From Pseudoalteromonas aurantia (lineage in GTDB: Bacteria > Pseudomonadota > Gammaproteobacteria > Enterobacterales > Alteromonadaceae), in the NCBI RefSeq assembly GCF_005886875.1, contig NZ_PNBY01000061.1, positions 1-43,709 of the forward strand: DNA of 43,709 bases, read 5' to 3'. Shown here piece after piece: positions 26,589 through 38,133 of this stretch. Within the stretch, counting starts at the first letter, position 1. The number at the start of each line of letters is the position of its first letter. The translations under genes and the position numbers were made by a program. The notes below the pieces were generated by a model. It was not told the origin of the DNA. It worked only from the letters and a program-made list of their open reading frames with translations, and ran no database searches.

Positions 26589-27344
26589 ATGAAAGAGTCG
26601 CCGCAAGATACTGCTGATTTTGGTTATAAAACTGTTGATCGTGAAAAAAAGGCATCGATGGTCGCCGATGTATTCCATTCAGTGGCTGCAAAATACGACA
26701 TTATGAATGATTTAATGTCTTTTGGGATCCATCGCCTTTGGAAGCGCCAAGCTATTGCTTGTTCAGGTGTGAGAAAAGGCCATAAAGTACTCGACTTAGC
26801 AGGTGGTACCGGGGATTTAACGGCAAAATTCAGCCAGTTAGTAACAGACAGCGGGCAGGTTATCCTTGGCGATATTAATGACTCTATGCTAAAAGTAGGT
26901 CGCGAGAAATTACGTGATTTAGGGTTAGTCGGTAATATCGAATACGTTCAGATGAACGCTGAAGCCTTGCCATTTCCAGACAACTCACTCGATGTCATCA
27001 CAATTGCTTTTGGTCTGCGTAATGTGACTGATAAAGATGCCGCACTGCGTTCTATGTACCGAGTATTAAAACCGGGTGGCAGACTATTGGTGTTAGAGTT
27101 TTCTAAAACAGACAACGAAGCACTGTCTAAGCTATATGATTTCTATTCCTTTAATCTACTGCCTTCGATGGGTAAAATGATCGCAAATGATAGCGAATCA
27201 TATCGCTACCTTGCTGAGTCGATTCGCATGCACCCAGATCAAGAAACCCTTAAGGTTATGATGGATGAAGCTGGTTTTGAACAAACTACCTACCAAAATA
27301 TGACAGGGGGTATTGTCGCCCTACATCGTGGTTTTAAATACTAG
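26589..27344 (+). CDS. ubiE: Ubiquinone/menaquinone biosynthesis C-methyltransferase
   Basis: A SAM-dependent C-methyltransferase for demethylmenaquinone and the 2-polyprenyl-6-methoxy-benzoquinol intermediate. The 251-residue protein has [19 protein letters not shown], the SAM motif [24 protein letters not shown], and [20 protein letters not shown] chose ATG at 26589 ([14 protein letters not shown]), where family similarity begins; 22 upstream codons are open but unrelated. It leads the ubiE-ubiJ-ubiB-tatABC run, as in E. coli. Confidence 0.95.
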   Translation: MKESPQDTADFGYKTVDREKKASMVADVFHSVAAKYDIMNDLMSFGIHRLWKRQAIACSGVRKGHKVLDLAGGTGDLTAKFSQLVTDSGQVILGDINDSMLKVGREKLRDLGLVGNIEYVQMNAEALPFPDNSLDVITIAFGLRNVTDKDAALRSMYRVLKPGGRLLVLEFSKTDNEALSKLYDFYSFNLLPSMGKMIANDSESYRYLAESIRMHPDQETLKVMMDEAGFEQTTYQNMTGGIVALHRGFKY

Positions 27345-27352
27345 AGGCTATT

Positions 27353-27955
27353 ATGATTGAGGTCATTGCATGTGCCGCGCTTGAAGCAGCTTTAAATCGT
27401 TTGCTCTCATTGGAGCCCCAGCTTGATGCTGAACTACACACGAATAAACATAAGGTGCTGTGTGTTGAATTACGTGATTGGCAACAGAGTATTGCTCTAA
27501 CCTACACAGGCAAACAATTTATGCTGTTCAATCAGTATACTGACCCAGCAGATTGTAAGATCAGTGCAAACGTAGACACGCTAATGCAATTATCCAACCC
27601 CAGCGTACTCACACACTTGATACGCCAAGATAAACTCGATTTAGACGGTGATCTGCAATTGGCGCAAAGCTATAGCAATGCCTTTTCTAACTTAGACATT
27701 AACTGGGCTGAACATCTATCCCGTTATTTAGGTGATGCCCCTGCTCAGCAAATTGCCAATTGTTTTCAAAACGCTAAAGTTCACCGTGCCTCTGTCAGCA
27801 AAACATTGCAAAATACACTGAGTCAATTGTGCCAAGACGAACTAAAAGTGACTATTCACCCACTTGAGCTTGAGCAATTTAAAATGCACACCCGCCATGT
27901 AAAAAATCACACTGCGCAGTTAGAACAGCGCATTCATTCGTTACTTAATCGCTGA
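27353..27955 (+). CDS. ubiJ: Ubiquinone biosynthesis accessory factor UbiJ (SCP2-like)
   Basis: A 200-residue lipid-binding accessory protein of the Ubi metabolon, thought to present hydrophobic ubiquinone intermediates with UbiK. The N-terminal half has an SCP2-type pattern ([37 protein letters not shown]) and the C-terminal part is a charged helix. Similarity to E. coli UbiJ is moderate, but its position 8 nt after ubiE and just before ubiB is diagnostic. Confidence 0.88.
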   Translation: MIEVIACAALEAALNRLLSLEPQLDAELHTNKHKVLCVELRDWQQSIALTYTGKQFMLFNQYTDPADCKISANVDTLMQLSNPSVLTHLIRQDKLDLDGDLQLAQSYSNAFSNLDINWAEHLSRYLGDAPAQQIANCFQNAKVHRASVSKTLQNTLSQLCQDELKVTIHPLELEQFKMHTRHVKNHTAQLEQRIHSLLNR

Positions 27956-27966
27956 GGAATTCGACG

Positions 27967-29571
27967 TTGGCTGTTGCGCGTTTATATCAAATCACTCGTA
28001 CTTTGCTGCATTATGGATTAGACGACCTGATCCCAGATAAAAAACAACCTTGGTATGGCAAACTGGCAAGAAAAAGCCTCTTCTGGCTAAAGAATCAACA
28101 CAAAGACAAACCCCTTGGACTGCGGCTAAGACTTGCCTTACAAACTTTGGGACCAGTGTGGATAAAGTTCGGCCAGATGTTATCAACACGCCGTGATTTA
28201 TTACCCCATGATATCGCACTAGAGCTCGCACAACTGCAAGATAAAGTACAACCCTTTTGTGGTAAACAAGCACAACAACTCATAGAGCAAGCCCTACAGA
28301 TCAATGATATTAATGAGATCTTTAGCGAGTTCGATCAAACCCCTTTGGCTTCAGCATCTATTGCACAAGTGCATACAGCACGTCTACATACAGAGACCGG
28401 CAGTAAAGAAGTGGTGATAAAAGTTATACGGCCTAACATCGCCCAACAAATTGAAGCTGACCTTGCGCTAATGGCTAGGTTTGCCAGTATATTGGTAAAA
28501 ATAGTGAGTCAAAGTAGACGCTTACGCCCTATAGAAGTCGTTAAAGAGTATAAAAAAACATTATTAGATGAACTCGATTTACTACGTGAGGGAGCTAATG
28601 CCTTACAGCTCAGGCGTAATTTTATTGACTCAGATTCCTTGTATATTCCTGAAATATACAGTGACTACTCTCGTAAAAATGTGCTTGTCATGGAGCGAAT
28701 CTATGGGATCCCAGTGTCAGATACTGATGCATTATTGGCCCAAGGAACCAACATGAAGCTCTTAGCAGAGCGTGGTGTTGAAGTATTTTTTACTCAGGTT
28801 TTTCGCGACAGCTTTTTTCATGCTGATATGCATCCTGGGAATATTTTTGTCTCACCTCACACCCCCCATAACCCTAAGTACATCGGCATTGACTGCGGGA
28901 TAGTGGGTACTTTAAATAAAGAAGATAAGCGTTATTTAGCTGAAAACTTTATTGCCTTTTTTAACCGCGATTACCGACAAGTTGCACAGCTTCATGTTGA
29001 TTCAGGTTGGGTGCCCGCTGATACATGTGTTGAAGAATTTGAGTTTGCGATTCGAACTGTTTGCGAGCCTATTTTTAATAAGCCACTCGCTGAGATCTCT
29101 TTTGGTCATGTATTAGTGAATTTATTTAACACTGCAAGGCGCTTTAATATGGAAGTACAACCTCAGCTGGTTTTACTTCAAAAGACCTTGCTGTACGTAG
29201 AAGGGCTAGGTCGGCAGCTCTATCCGCAGCTTGATTTATGGCAAACCGCAAAACCCTTTTTAGAGCACTGGGTTAAAGAGCAAGTCGGCCCTTGGTCAAT
29301 ACTCAAGCAAGTGTATGCAAACCTGCCATTCTGGGCAGAGAAAATGCCAGAGCTACCTGATTTATTATACCAGACACTGAAGCAAAACAATCGTAAAATC
29401 ACAGCACCAGTTCCTAAGTCAAACACAAAGCCTATGCTCTTAGGTATGCTGGCGAGCAGTGCAGCAATCACCAGTTGTTTGTTGTACTTAGCAAATGATG
29501 CAATAGCTGCCAGCTTAACAGTGTTATTATCAATAGGGTTATTTATCGCCGCATGGCGTAAAACAGGATGA
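27967..29571 (+). CDS. ubiB: Ubiquinone biosynthesis regulatory kinase-like protein UbiB
   Basis: A 534-residue atypical ADCK/ABC1 kinase-like ATPase needed for ubiquinone synthesis. It has [20 protein letters not shown] with the family KxGQ motif, the A-rich loop [23 protein letters not shown] and IDCGIVG, and two C-terminal membrane segments (~490-530). The start is TTG at 27967 with GAGGA 9 nt upstream; no ATG fits the N-terminal homology. It follows ubiJ by 11 nt. Confidence 0.95.
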   Translation: MAVARLYQITRTLLHYGLDDLIPDKKQPWYGKLARKSLFWLKNQHKDKPLGLRLRLALQTLGPVWIKFGQMLSTRRDLLPHDIALELAQLQDKVQPFCGKQAQQLIEQALQINDINEIFSEFDQTPLASASIAQVHTARLHTETGSKEVVIKVIRPNIAQQIEADLALMARFASILVKIVSQSRRLRPIEVVKEYKKTLLDELDLLREGANALQLRRNFIDSDSLYIPEIYSDYSRKNVLVMERIYGIPVSDTDALLAQGTNMKLLAERGVEVFFTQVFRDSFFHADMHPGNIFVSPHTPHNPKYIGIDCGIVGTLNKEDKRYLAENFIAFFNRDYRQVAQLHVDSGWVPADTCVEEFEFAIRTVCEPIFNKPLAEISFGHVLVNLFNTARRFNMEVQPQLVLLQKTLLYVEGLGRQLYPQLDLWQTAKPFLEHWVKEQVGPWSILKQVYANLPFWAEKMPELPDLLYQTLKQNNRKITAPVPKSNTKPMLLGMLASSAAITSCLLYLANDAIAASLTVLLSIGLFIAAWRKTG

Positions 29572-29634
29572 TATTTTATACACTCTGCGTATAATCATTT
29601 TTAACAACTAGAGTTCATTATCAATGGAGTAAAT

Positions 29635-29865
29635 ATGGGTTTCGGCGGGATAAGTATTTGGCAATTACTAATTGTTTTAGCCATTATAGTTTTGTTATTT
29701 GGCACAAAAAAGCTACGCGGTATTGGTGGTGATTTAGGTAATGCTGTAAAAGGGTTTAAAAAAGCAGTCTCTGAAGATGAGAAAAGCACACCAGAGCAAT
29801 TGAACGACCAATCTGCTCAGCAAAAGCAAGAAGTGTCAGAAGAAAAGCAAAAAGACAAGGTTTAG
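29635..29865 (+). CDS. tatA: Sec-independent translocase subunit TatA
   Basis: Pore-forming subunit of the twin-arginine translocase. The 76-residue protein has one N-terminal membrane helix ([20 protein letters not shown]), the FG hinge, an amphipathic helix ([18 protein letters not shown]) and a charged tail. AATGGAG lies just upstream of ATG. It begins tatABC, 63 nt after ubiB. Confidence 0.95.
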   Translation: MGFGGISIWQLLIVLAIIVLLFGTKKLRGIGGDLGNAVKGFKKAVSEDEKSTPEQLNDQSAQQKQEVSEEKQKDKV

Positions 29866-29870
29866 CTGAT

Positions 29871-30182
29871 ATGGGTATGTGGGAGCTTGCTGTCGTACTC
29901 ATTGTCGGCTTAATTGTTCTTGGTCCTGAACGTTTGCCCGTCGCCATTAGAACTGTCAGCAGATGGATAAAAACCATCAAATCAGTCGCTAACTCAGTTA
30001 AAGCTGAAGTGAATGAAGAGTTGCGTGTTCATGAACTACACAACAACTTAAAGAAAGCGGAAGAGCAAAATATGGCAGACTTATCTTCAACGGTAAAGCA
30101 GTCTGTCGAAGAACTACAAAAAGCAGCTGAATCTGTACAGCATAGCTATAAAAACAAGACTAAGCAGCCGGGTAAAGAGTAG
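29871..30182 (+). CDS. tatB: Sec-independent translocase subunit TatB
   Basis: Forms the Tat substrate receptor with TatC. The 103-residue protein begins MGMWELAVVLIVGLIVLGPE, a TatB-type membrane helix with the conserved E and GPERLP hinge, then an amphipathic helix and a charged coiled-coil tail. It starts 5 nt after tatA. It is short for TatB (E. coli about 170 residues), with a reduced C-terminal tail. Confidence 0.92.
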   Translation: MGMWELAVVLIVGLIVLGPERLPVAIRTVSRWIKTIKSVANSVKAEVNEELRVHELHNNLKKAEEQNMADLSSTVKQSVEELQKAAESVQHSYKNKTKQPGKE

Positions 30183-30213
30183 CTCTTTTGGCTAATTAAG
30201 TAACGAGTACACT

Positions 30214-30957
30214 ATGTCAAACACGCAACAAAGCGGCTTCGTCGGCCATTTAATCGAGCTTCGTAATCGATTAATGAAGGCACTTTTAAGTATTTTGGTG
30301 ATCTTCATCGCCCTAATATATTTTGCTAATGATATTTATTCATTCGTTGCAGCGCCTTTAATCTCTCATCTGCCAGAAAATAGCACCATGATCGCAACCG
30401 ATGTGACATCACCATTCTTTGCGCCATTTAAACTCACACTATTTGTAGCATTATTCGCGGCAGTTCCGATGATATTACACCAGATATGGAGTTTTATCGC
30501 ACCAGGGCTGTATAAGCATGAGAAACGGATGTTGCTTCCCATTCTGTTCTCAAGCATCGTATTATTTTATGCTGGAATATCATTCTGCTACTTTATTGTA
30601 CTGCCTATCATTTTGGGTTTTTTTACCAGTGTAGGTCCTGAAATGATGACTCTTTCCCCTGATATAAGTAGCTATCTTGGTTTCGCATTGAAATTATTTT
30701 TTGCCTTTGGTGTCGCCTTCGAAATCCCAGTAGCTATTATGGTACTGTGCTGGAGTGGCGCAACAGATGTTATTAGCTTAAAAGAAAAACGTCCTTATAT
30801 TATTGTGGGTTCTTTTGTCGTTGCCATGTTCCTCACACCACCAGATGTTTTATCACAAACTTTACTTGCGTTACCTATGCTTCTGCTTTTTGAGTTAGGT
30901 TTAATTCTCGCAAGATTCTACTCAAAAAAACCAAAAGAACAGGAATTACAAGAATGA
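30214..30957 (+). CDS. tatC: Sec-independent translocase subunit TatC
   Basis: Polytopic receptor that recognises the twin-arginine signal. The 247-residue protein has six hydrophobic segments, the N-terminal HLIELRNRL motif, PMILHQIWSFIAPGLYKHEKR and TPPDVLSQTLLALPMLLLFE. It is 31 nt downstream of tatB, and its stop overlaps the next gene by 4 nt. Confidence 0.95.
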   Translation: MSNTQQSGFVGHLIELRNRLMKALLSILVIFIALIYFANDIYSFVAAPLISHLPENSTMIATDVTSPFFAPFKLTLFVALFAAVPMILHQIWSFIAPGLYKHEKRMLLPILFSSIVLFYAGISFCYFIVLPIILGFFTSVGPEMMTLSPDISSYLGFALKLFFAFGVAFEIPVAIMVLCWSGATDVISLKEKRPYIIVGSFVVAMFLTPPDVLSQTLLALPMLLLFELGLILARFYSKKPKEQELQE

Positions 30958-31457
30958 AAAAAATAGCACTTCTTAGTTTATTTGCTATCTCAGGTTCACT
31001 CTCAGCACAGCAAATTAACACTCAAGCACTGGAAGCATGTACATTAGTCGATAATGATTTCAAACGTTTGATGTGTTTCGACAAAGTTATGGCAAATCAA
31101 CCAATTGATATTAAAGGCATACCGGAAAAAAATATCAAAGCGCTTGCTACCGACACGAAGAACGTCTCAGATCTAACAGATGAAGAGCAGTTTGGAATGA
31201 CCAAGAAGCTTCTGAGCCAAAAAACGTCTTTTAAAGAAATTGAAAATATTTCTTCGGTAGTCTTAAAAGTTGAAACGTCGTCGCACGGCGTAAGAACATT
31301 CCAACTTGACAACGGGCAAACTTGGAAACAAGTTGGTACAGATTCTTTCCGCGCCAAAAGCTCTGATAAAGTAGAAATAATACGCGCTTCTCTTGGCTCT
31401 TTCTTGATGAAAAAAGCTGGAACTAATCGCTCTATTCGAGTCAAAAGAGTTAACTAA
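30954..31457 (+). CDS. Small secreted protein of unknown function (VasI/TagO-like pattern)
   Basis: A 167-residue exported protein with a signal peptide (MKKIALLSLFAISGSLSA-QQ). C29 and C41 flank a short helix (ACTLVDNDFKRLMCFDKV), a pattern also seen in VasI/TagO-like proteins. The C-terminal ~75 residues (FQLDNGQTWKQV, GSFLMKKAGTNRSIRVKRV) look like a small beta-barrel. It overlaps tatC by 4 nt and the tatD start by 1 nt. There are no T6SS genes nearby, so a type VI role is not implied; it is likely a conserved periplasmic protein riding in the tat operon. Confidence 0.75.
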   Translation: MKKIALLSLFAISGSLSAQQINTQALEACTLVDNDFKRLMCFDKVMANQPIDIKGIPEKNIKALATDTKNVSDLTDEEQFGMTKKLLSQKTSFKEIENISSVVLKVETSSHGVRTFQLDNGQTWKQVGTDSFRAKSSDKVEIIRASLGSFLMKKAGTNRSIRVKRVN

Positions 31458-32242
31458 TGACAATCCATTATATCGACGCAGGGGTAAACCTCACCAGCTC
31501 ACAATTCGATGGTGAGCGCGAAGATATTATAATGAGAGCCAGTAATGCTGGCCTTTCAAAAATGCTGCTGATAGGCTGTGACCTTAGAGATTCTGACACT
31601 GCACTTCAGCTCGCAAAAAAGCATCAATATGTTAGTACGGCTGGTATTCACCCGCATAATGCAAAGGACGCGCCTCATCACTTTGTAGATAAAATAACAC
31701 AATTGCTGGACCATCAAGAAGTCGTGGCTATCGGTGAATGCGGGCTTGACTTTAATCGTGATTTTTCTCCGAGGAATATTCAAAAAGACGTTTTAGAGAA
31801 ACATCTCGACCTGGCAAGAATAACGAAGGTGCCTGTTTACCTACATGAGCGTGAAGCTTTCTCTGCGATGAAAGAGCAGCTAGAGAGTACCACCGTAGAA
31901 GGCGTTTTACATTGCTTCACCGGGAATCGCGAAGCCCTAGAGTTTTACCTCAATTATGGCTTGTATATTGGTATTACAGGGTGGGTATGTGATGAACGTC
32001 GAGGTGCTGAGTTACAATCTTTGATACCACTAATACCTGATGATAAACTGCTCCTAGAAACAGATGCACCCTACCTGTTGCCTCGTAGCTTATCTCCTAA
32101 ACCTAAATATCGACGCAACGAGCCAATGTATATTCATAAAGTCGCTCACACTGTCGCACAATTACGCGGTCAAACTATTGAACACATCGCCAAACTCAGT
32201 GTAAAAAACTTTAACCGCTTATTTTTAGCTGGAAAAAATTGA
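31457..32242 (+). CDS. tatD: TatD family metal-dependent DNase
   Basis: A cytoplasmic 3'-5' exonuclease implicated in DNA repair and degradation; not needed for Tat export. The 261-residue TIM barrel has YIDAGVNLTSSQF, AGIHPHNA, AIGECGLDFNRDFS, YLHEREAF, HCFTGNREALEFY and LLETDAPYLLPR with the metal-binding residues. It starts in a TAATG overlap with the preceding gene and ends in a TGATG overlap with the cyclase gene. Confidence 0.93.
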   Translation: MTIHYIDAGVNLTSSQFDGEREDIIMRASNAGLSKMLLIGCDLRDSDTALQLAKKHQYVSTAGIHPHNAKDAPHHFVDKITQLLDHQEVVAIGECGLDFNRDFSPRNIQKDVLEKHLDLARITKVPVYLHEREAFSAMKEQLESTTVEGVLHCFTGNREALEFYLNYGLYIGITGWVCDERRGAELQSLIPLIPDDKLLLETDAPYLLPRSLSPKPKYRRNEPMYIHKVAHTVAQLRGQTIEHIAKLSVKNFNRLFLAGKN

Positions 32243-34086
32243 TGATATTGATGCGGCTACTTACTCTATGGCTCCTCCTGTTTGCATCACCGATGAATGC
32301 ACTTGAGCTCCAAGATGGTTTTAAAAAGCATTCAGAGCCGCCTTTTAAGTACGTCATCAATAACAGTAAGAACGTAGAGGAATTACTCACATCATCACCT
32401 AACTGGAAGAATAATACTAGTGGGGTCCTTAACTTAGGGCCCATTACAGAGTCCGTATGGTTAAAAGTTTCACTTTACAACCCCAGTCGAGTAGAGCTCC
32501 CTCTTTTGCTCAGCATTGATAACAATTTACTTGATAAGATCAGTGCCTATATTCAACTACATAACCGTTCACTGCTTACCCTAGATTTAGGGGACTCTTT
32601 ACCACTGATGCAACGCCCTATTAAGCATGAAGCGCAGTTGGTCCCTGTTGATTTACCAGCACAAAGTAGCGGCGTGATCTATTTGCAGATTCAACACCAT
32701 GGCGCGTTAAATATCCCATTAAGTCTATGGCACCCCATCGAATACTTGAAATATAAAAGTAAATTTAATCTTATATACGGCATACTAGCAGGCTTTATGG
32801 TAGCGATGGCACTCAGCAACTTTACAGTCTATACCTTCACTCGGAAGAACTACTTTTTATCTGCCGGCTTTATCATTACCATAATATGGTTACTCAATGT
32901 ACACCTGTATGGGTTTAGCTACCGCTATATCTATGGAAACTGGCAGTGGCTTCAGCAATATGCTCAACCTGTTTTAGTACTTTATAGCTGCTTACTTTTT
33001 ACCTCATTTATCAGCCAAACATTGCTTAAAAACACACAGCTAACTACTTATCAAAAGCCCATTAAGTGGCTTTGGAGCCTCAGCTCGTTACTAGCAGTGT
33101 CACTGCTGCTTATGCCAATCGAAGTGGCACTACTTGGTGCTTATATCTTTAGCCTGATATTAGCGTTGGGGTTTTGGATAGTTGCTCTGATCAGGTATCG
33201 TCAAGATGCCGCTCAACGCTACGCACATATGAGTCTCTTCAGTGCCTTATTGATTGCGATTGCTTATCAACTGTGCTTTGAGCTCGGTCTGCTTTCAGGG
33301 GCTTTATTAGACAGACCTATCACATACCTATGCTATTTATTTACAAGTATCGTTTTAACTTACTCCTTGATGAGAAAGTACGTCAACGAGCGCGACAGTA
33401 AAATTCACGCTCAACAAGCTAAGCTCGCTCAAAGTAAGGCCGCTGATGCGCTGTTAAAAGAGCGCTTACACCTGCAGGAACAAGCGCAAGAAGACTTAGA
33501 GTCCAGTATTGATGAACGTACCTTTGAGTTACAAGTTACATTACGTGAATTAGAAGAAAAGAACCGTGCGCTTGAAAAACTTAATATGGAAGATCCATTA
33601 ACTAAAGTCAAAAACCGTCGCTACTTCGATAAACGGATTATGATGGAGGTGAGGCGTTCACGTCGAGAGCAAACGACTTTAAGTGTCGTTATGTTAGATA
33701 TTGACCACTTTAAAAGAATTAATGACACCTATGGTCACCTCGTTGGTGACCAAGCAATCTGTGCCGTTGCAGAACAAATTCAACAACACTTAAAGCGACC
33801 CCATGATGAAGTGTTTCGTTATGGCGGTGAAGAGTTCGTGTTACTTTTACCAAATACTAATTCGCAAGGGGCTATCGAACTGGCTCAGCTTATTCGTTCT
33901 GATTTAGAAAAATTCCAGCTCACCGTCGGCGAACATACTCTGGCTATGACAATCAGCGCCGGTATTCGTAGCGCCATTGCCAGCGATAGCAAAAATCCGA
34001 CACTATTTACTGACTTTGCCGATAAAGCACTGTATCAAGCAAAACAGCAAGGACGTAATCGCGTCGTTGTTTATGAACATTCTTAG
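32242..34086 (+). CDS. Membrane diguanylate cyclase (7TMR-DISM sensor, GGDEF)
   Basis: A 614-residue inner-membrane enzyme making c-di-GMP. A signal peptide is followed by a periplasmic 7TMR-DISM extracellular domain (~25-170), seven membrane helices (~175-375), a coiled coil (~385-455) and a GGDEF domain (DPLTKVKNRRYFDKR; active site RYGGEEFVLLLP). An intact inhibitory site RPHD lies five residues before GGEEF. I chose ATG at 32242, in a TGATG overlap with tatD and with GGA 8 nt upstream. It is embedded between tatD and hemB; the sensed ligand is unknown. Confidence 0.9.
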   Translation: MILMRLLTLWLLLFASPMNALELQDGFKKHSEPPFKYVINNSKNVEELLTSSPNWKNNTSGVLNLGPITESVWLKVSLYNPSRVELPLLLSIDNNLLDKISAYIQLHNRSLLTLDLGDSLPLMQRPIKHEAQLVPVDLPAQSSGVIYLQIQHHGALNIPLSLWHPIEYLKYKSKFNLIYGILAGFMVAMALSNFTVYTFTRKNYFLSAGFIITIIWLLNVHLYGFSYRYIYGNWQWLQQYAQPVLVLYSCLLFTSFISQTLLKNTQLTTYQKPIKWLWSLSSLLAVSLLLMPIEVALLGAYIFSLILALGFWIVALIRYRQDAAQRYAHMSLFSALLIAIAYQLCFELGLLSGALLDRPITYLCYLFTSIVLTYSLMRKYVNERDSKIHAQQAKLAQSKAADALLKERLHLQEQAQEDLESSIDERTFELQVTLRELEEKNRALEKLNMEDPLTKVKNRRYFDKRIMMEVRRSRREQTTLSVVMLDIDHFKRINDTYGHLVGDQAICAVAEQIQQHLKRPHDEVFRYGGEEFVLLLPNTNSQGAIELAQLIRSDLEKFQLTVGEHTLAMTISAGIRSAIASDSKNPTLFTDFADKALYQAKQQGRNRVVVYEHS

Positions 34087-35106
<1,020 letters not shown>

Positions 35107-35123
35107 TAGCGCTGTAAAAGCAC

Positions 35124-35151
35124 AAAAAGCGCCTTATAAGGCGCTTTTTTT
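35124..35151 (+). terminator. Intrinsic terminator after hemB
   Basis: A near-perfect palindrome, AAAAAGCGCCTTA / TAAGGCGCTTTTT, ends in a T-run 18 nt after the hemB stop. It ends the long ubiE-to-hemB run of co-directional genes. Confidence 0.9.
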
Positions 35152-35169
35152 ACGCTTTATATGACGTGC

Positions 35170-35565
35170 TTATTGCTTATTAATTATTTTTTTTGTTCTT
35201 TCCAGCTCTTCATTCGACATCTTCCAGCTATAAAAACGGGTTTTAGTCTGATCACTCAATTTTACTTCTAGCACTTTTATGAAGCCAACCTGCAACAGTT
35301 GCATATCAACAATCGTATCGCTTGGGATATACTGGGTATTTAAACCCGTTGAGTAACTAACACCTGCTTTATCAAGATGCACGTATCGACGATTGATCAT
35401 TGCTAAGCTCAATGATACCAATACACCTGCCAATAAAAGATAAGATGAAATCGTCAATATATTCGACAACAAAGGGGATGTTTGTGATACACCATAAATG
35501 ATGATGCACAATAGTAATAGTGTACTGTAGAACATCCAGTTTACAGTTAAGTCGATTGTTTTCAT
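35170..35565 (-). CDS. Small membrane protein with PH-like domain, unknown function
   Basis: A 131-residue protein. Two hydrophobic segments (~8-28 and ~34-55) are followed by a ~70-residue soluble part (VHLDKAGVSYSTGLNTQYIP..TRFYSWKMSNEEL) resembling the bacterial PH-like domain found after paired helices. ATG at 35565 is chosen for its strong SD, GGAGG with 5-nt spacing; ten further upstream codons are open. No function is assigned. Confidence 0.65.
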   Translation of the reverse strand: MKTIDLTVNWMFYSTLLLLCIIIYGVSQTSPLLSNILTISSYLLLAGVLVSLSLAMINRRYVHLDKAGVSYSTGLNTQYIPSDTIVDMQLLQVGFIKVLEVKLSDQTKTRFYSWKMSNEELERTKKIINKQ

Positions 35566-35625
35566 AAAAGCCTCCATTCTCACTAAAGTACCCATAACAA
35601 AAACAAATGTTTTGTCAGGAGTGCA

Positions 35626-35641
35626 ATGATAAGAGTATCAT
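35626..35641. promoter_or_regulatory. 16-bp palindrome upstream of the PH-like gene
   Basis: ATGATA-AGAG-TATCAT lies 61 bp before the start codon of the small membrane protein, in a position suited to an operator. The factor is unknown; called on symmetry alone. Confidence 0.3.
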
Positions 35642-35693
35642 GTTCCTAAATCAAGAAACCTTTACGCTTTTATTGTGATTTTTTCAAGATAAA

Positions 35694-35724
35694 AAAAACC
35701 GCTTATATAAAATAAGCGGTTTTT
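35694..35724. terminator. Terminator after the EF-G gene
   Basis: The 12-bp arms AAAAACCGCTTA / TAAGCGGTTTTT lie 24 nt past the minus-strand stop codon of the EF-G gene. The T-run for that direction is given by the A-rich 35691-35698. Confidence 0.85.
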
Positions 35725-35747
35725 CGTATTTAATAAAAAAGAACTAA

Positions 35748-37835
35748 TTACTTAGCTGCTTTTTTCTCTTTCTCTGCTGCAATTACTGTCTCAGCTACGT
35801 TCTGAGGACATGCTGCATAGTGAGAGAATTCCATTGAGAATTGACCACGGCCAGACGTAATAGTACGTAAGTGACCGATGTAACCAAACATCTCAGAAAG
35901 TGGAACATCACCCTTGATACGAACACCAGTAAGGCCAGCTTCTTGGTCTTTGATCATACCACGACGACGGTTAAGGTCACCAATTACGTCACCTACGTTG
36001 TCTTCTGGCGTGAACACGTCAACTTTCATGATAGGCTCAAGAAGTTGTGCACCCGCTTTAGGGATAGACTGACGGAAAGCGCCTTTAGCTGCGATTTCGA
36101 AAGCGATTGCTGATGAATCAACTGCGTGGAATCCACCGTCGAATAGCTCAACTTCAACGTCTAATACAGGGAAGCCAGCTAGAACACCTTCTTCCATCAT
36201 TGACTTAAAGCCTTTCTCAACTGCAGGCCAGAATTCTTTAGGTACGTTACCACCCACAACAGATGAAGAGAACGTGAAACCTGAGTTCTGCTCACCTGGT
36301 TTGATGCGGTAGTCGATCTTACCGAACTGACCTGAACCACCTGATTGCTTCTTATGCGTGTAGCTATCTTCAATTTCTTGAGTGATAGTTTCACGGTATG
36401 CAACCTGAGGCTGACCAACGATAAGGTCTACACCGTAAGTACGCTTAAGGATATCTACCTTAATGTCTAGGTGTAATTCACCCATACCTTTAAGGATAGT
36501 TTCGCCTGAATCTTCGTCTGTTTCAACTTGGAAAGATGGATCTTCTGCAACCATTTTACCGATTGCGATACCCATTTTCTCATTTCCGCCTTTATCTTTA
36601 GGCTGTACAGCAATTGAGATTACTGGCTCAGGGAAGATCATCGGCTCAAGTGTACACTCATGCTTAGGTGCACATAAAGTGTGACCCGTTTGAACGTTCT
36701 TCATACCTACAACAGCAATGATGTCACCCGCTTGCGCTGATGTTAATTCATTACGGTCATCCGCTTGCATTTCAACCATACGGCCGATACGCTCAGTTTT
36801 GCCTGTTGCAGAGTTAAGTACAGTGTCACCTTTGTTAAGCACACCAGAGTAAATACGGATAAAGGTCAAGGCACCGAAACGGTCATCCATGATCTTAAAC
36901 GCAAGTGCACGTAGTGGCTCGTCAACTGATACAGTTGCAACTTCACCAGTTGGTTCACCCGTTTCTTTATCTGTAAGAGGTTGCGGATCTACTTCTGTTG
37001 GAGAAGGTAGGTAATCAACAACAGCGTCAAGTACTAGTTGAACACCTTTGTTTTTGAACGCTGAACCACAGTAAGTTGGGAAGAACGCTAGCTCACGAGT
37101 ACCTTTACGGATACATGCTTTGATTTGTTCAATAGAAGGTACTTCACCTTCCATGTACGCTTCCATTAGATCATCGTCTTGCTCAACAGCAGTTTCGATA
37201 AGCATTTCATGGTATTCTTCAACTTTATCTACCATGTCAGCTGGAACGTCTAATATTTCATAGTTTTCAGGAAGGCCAGTGTCATCCCAAACGTATGCTT
37301 TCTTAGTTAGAACGTCAACAACACCAACGAACTCATCTTCGATACCAATTGGTAGCGTCATGACAAGTGGGTTAGCTGCTAGTACGTTAGTTACTTGGTC
37401 TACTACGCGGTAGAAGTCAGCACCCATACGGTCTAGCTTGTTTACGAAGATACAACGAGCAACTTCTGACTCGTTCGCGTAACGCCAGTTTGTTTCTGAT
37501 TGTGGCTCAACACCACCAGAACCACAGAATACACCGATACCACCGTCAAGTACTTTCAATGAACGGTAAACTTCAACTGTGAAGTCAACGTGTCCAGGAG
37601 TATCGATAACGTTAAAACGGTGATCTTTCCAGAAACAGCTTACTGCAGCTGACTGGATAGTAATACCACGCTCAGCTTCCTGTTCCATGAAGTCAGTTGT
37701 TGATTCGCCATCGTGAACTTCACCAGTTTTGTGGATTTGACCAGTTAGCTTTAGGATACGCTCAGTGGTAGTAGTTTTACCCGCATCAACGTGCGCGAAA
37801 ATACCAATGTTTCTGTATTTCGATAAATCTGCCAT
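35748..37835 (-). CDS. fusA: Elongation factor G, stand-alone second copy (EF-G 2)
   Basis: A 695-residue translational GTPase for translocation or ribosome recycling. It has the G1 motif [23 protein letters not shown] (switch I), DTPGHVDF (G3) and NKLDRMG (G4), and the domain IV tip [12 protein letters not shown]. The N-terminus [20 protein letters not shown] and its isolated location, away from rpsL/rpsG/tufA, match the paralogue found in Vibrio and Alteromonadales beside the str-operon FusA. Codon use is highly optimised, indicating strong expression. The C-terminal KEKKAAK is typical. It has its own extended -10 promoter. Confidence 0.92.
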   Translation of the reverse strand: MADLSKYRNIGIFAHVDAGKTTTTERILKLTGQIHKTGEVHDGESTTDFMEQEAERGITIQSAAVSCFWKDHRFNVIDTPGHVDFTVEVYRSLKVLDGGIGVFCGSGGVEPQSETNWRYANESEVARCIFVNKLDRMGADFYRVVDQVTNVLAANPLVMTLPIGIEDEFVGVVDVLTKKAYVWDDTGLPENYEILDVPADMVDKVEEYHEMLIETAVEQDDDLMEAYMEGEVPSIEQIKACIRKGTRELAFFPTYCGSAFKNKGVQLVLDAVVDYLPSPTEVDPQPLTDKETGEPTGEVATVSVDEPLRALAFKIMDDRFGALTFIRIYSGVLNKGDTVLNSATGKTERIGRMVEMQADDRNELTSAQAGDIIAVVGMKNVQTGHTLCAPKHECTLEPMIFPEPVISIAVQPKDKGGNEKMGIAIGKMVAEDPSFQVETDEDSGETILKGMGELHLDIKVDILKRTYGVDLIVGQPQVAYRETITQEIEDSYTHKKQSGGSGQFGKIDYRIKPGEQNSGFTFSSSVVGGNVPKEFWPAVEKGFKSMMEEGVLAGFPVLDVEVELFDGGFHAVDSSAIAFEIAAKGAFRQSIPKAGAQLLEPIMKVDVFTPEDNVGDVIGDLNRRRGMIKDQEAGLTGVRIKGDVPLSEMFGYIGHLRTITSGRGQFSMEFSHYAACPQNVAETVIAAEKEKKAAK

Positions 37836-37867
37836 TATTTTGCTCTATTTAAAGTAGAAAAATTATT

Positions 37868-37883
37868 CGGCGGGAGTATATCA
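37868..37883 (-). promoter_or_regulatory. Extended -10 promoter of the EF-G 2 gene
   Basis: On the minus strand, TGATATACT (37875-37883) is an extended -10 (TG-n-TATACT), followed by the GC-rich discriminator CCCGCCG. It is about 40 bp before the start codon. No good -35 is visible. The GC-rich discriminator suggests growth-rate or stringent control. Confidence 0.55.
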
Positions 37884-38133
37884 CCTCTTCTAGCGAACAT
37901 CATCATTGATATCGCTTAAAATGCAATCAATTTAATAAAAAGTTGCTTTTTACTAGAATATGTAATTCAAAAATGTAAATTCGTCAGCGAATTAACTTAA
38001 ATTATTGCTTGTTCCTATGGTGTTTAATTACGCACACCATAATATATTATCAACTTTATAGCATCCCAATACCTACTTTTACGTACCCCTACACACGTCA
38101 GATAATGCGCCTTTCTCATCATTTTTAAACAAA

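Noticed and set aside
30954..31457. Type VI secretion accessory protein (VasI/TagO)
   Set aside because: Only the paired-cysteine pattern and C-terminal barrel are similar, and there are no T6SS genes in the window.
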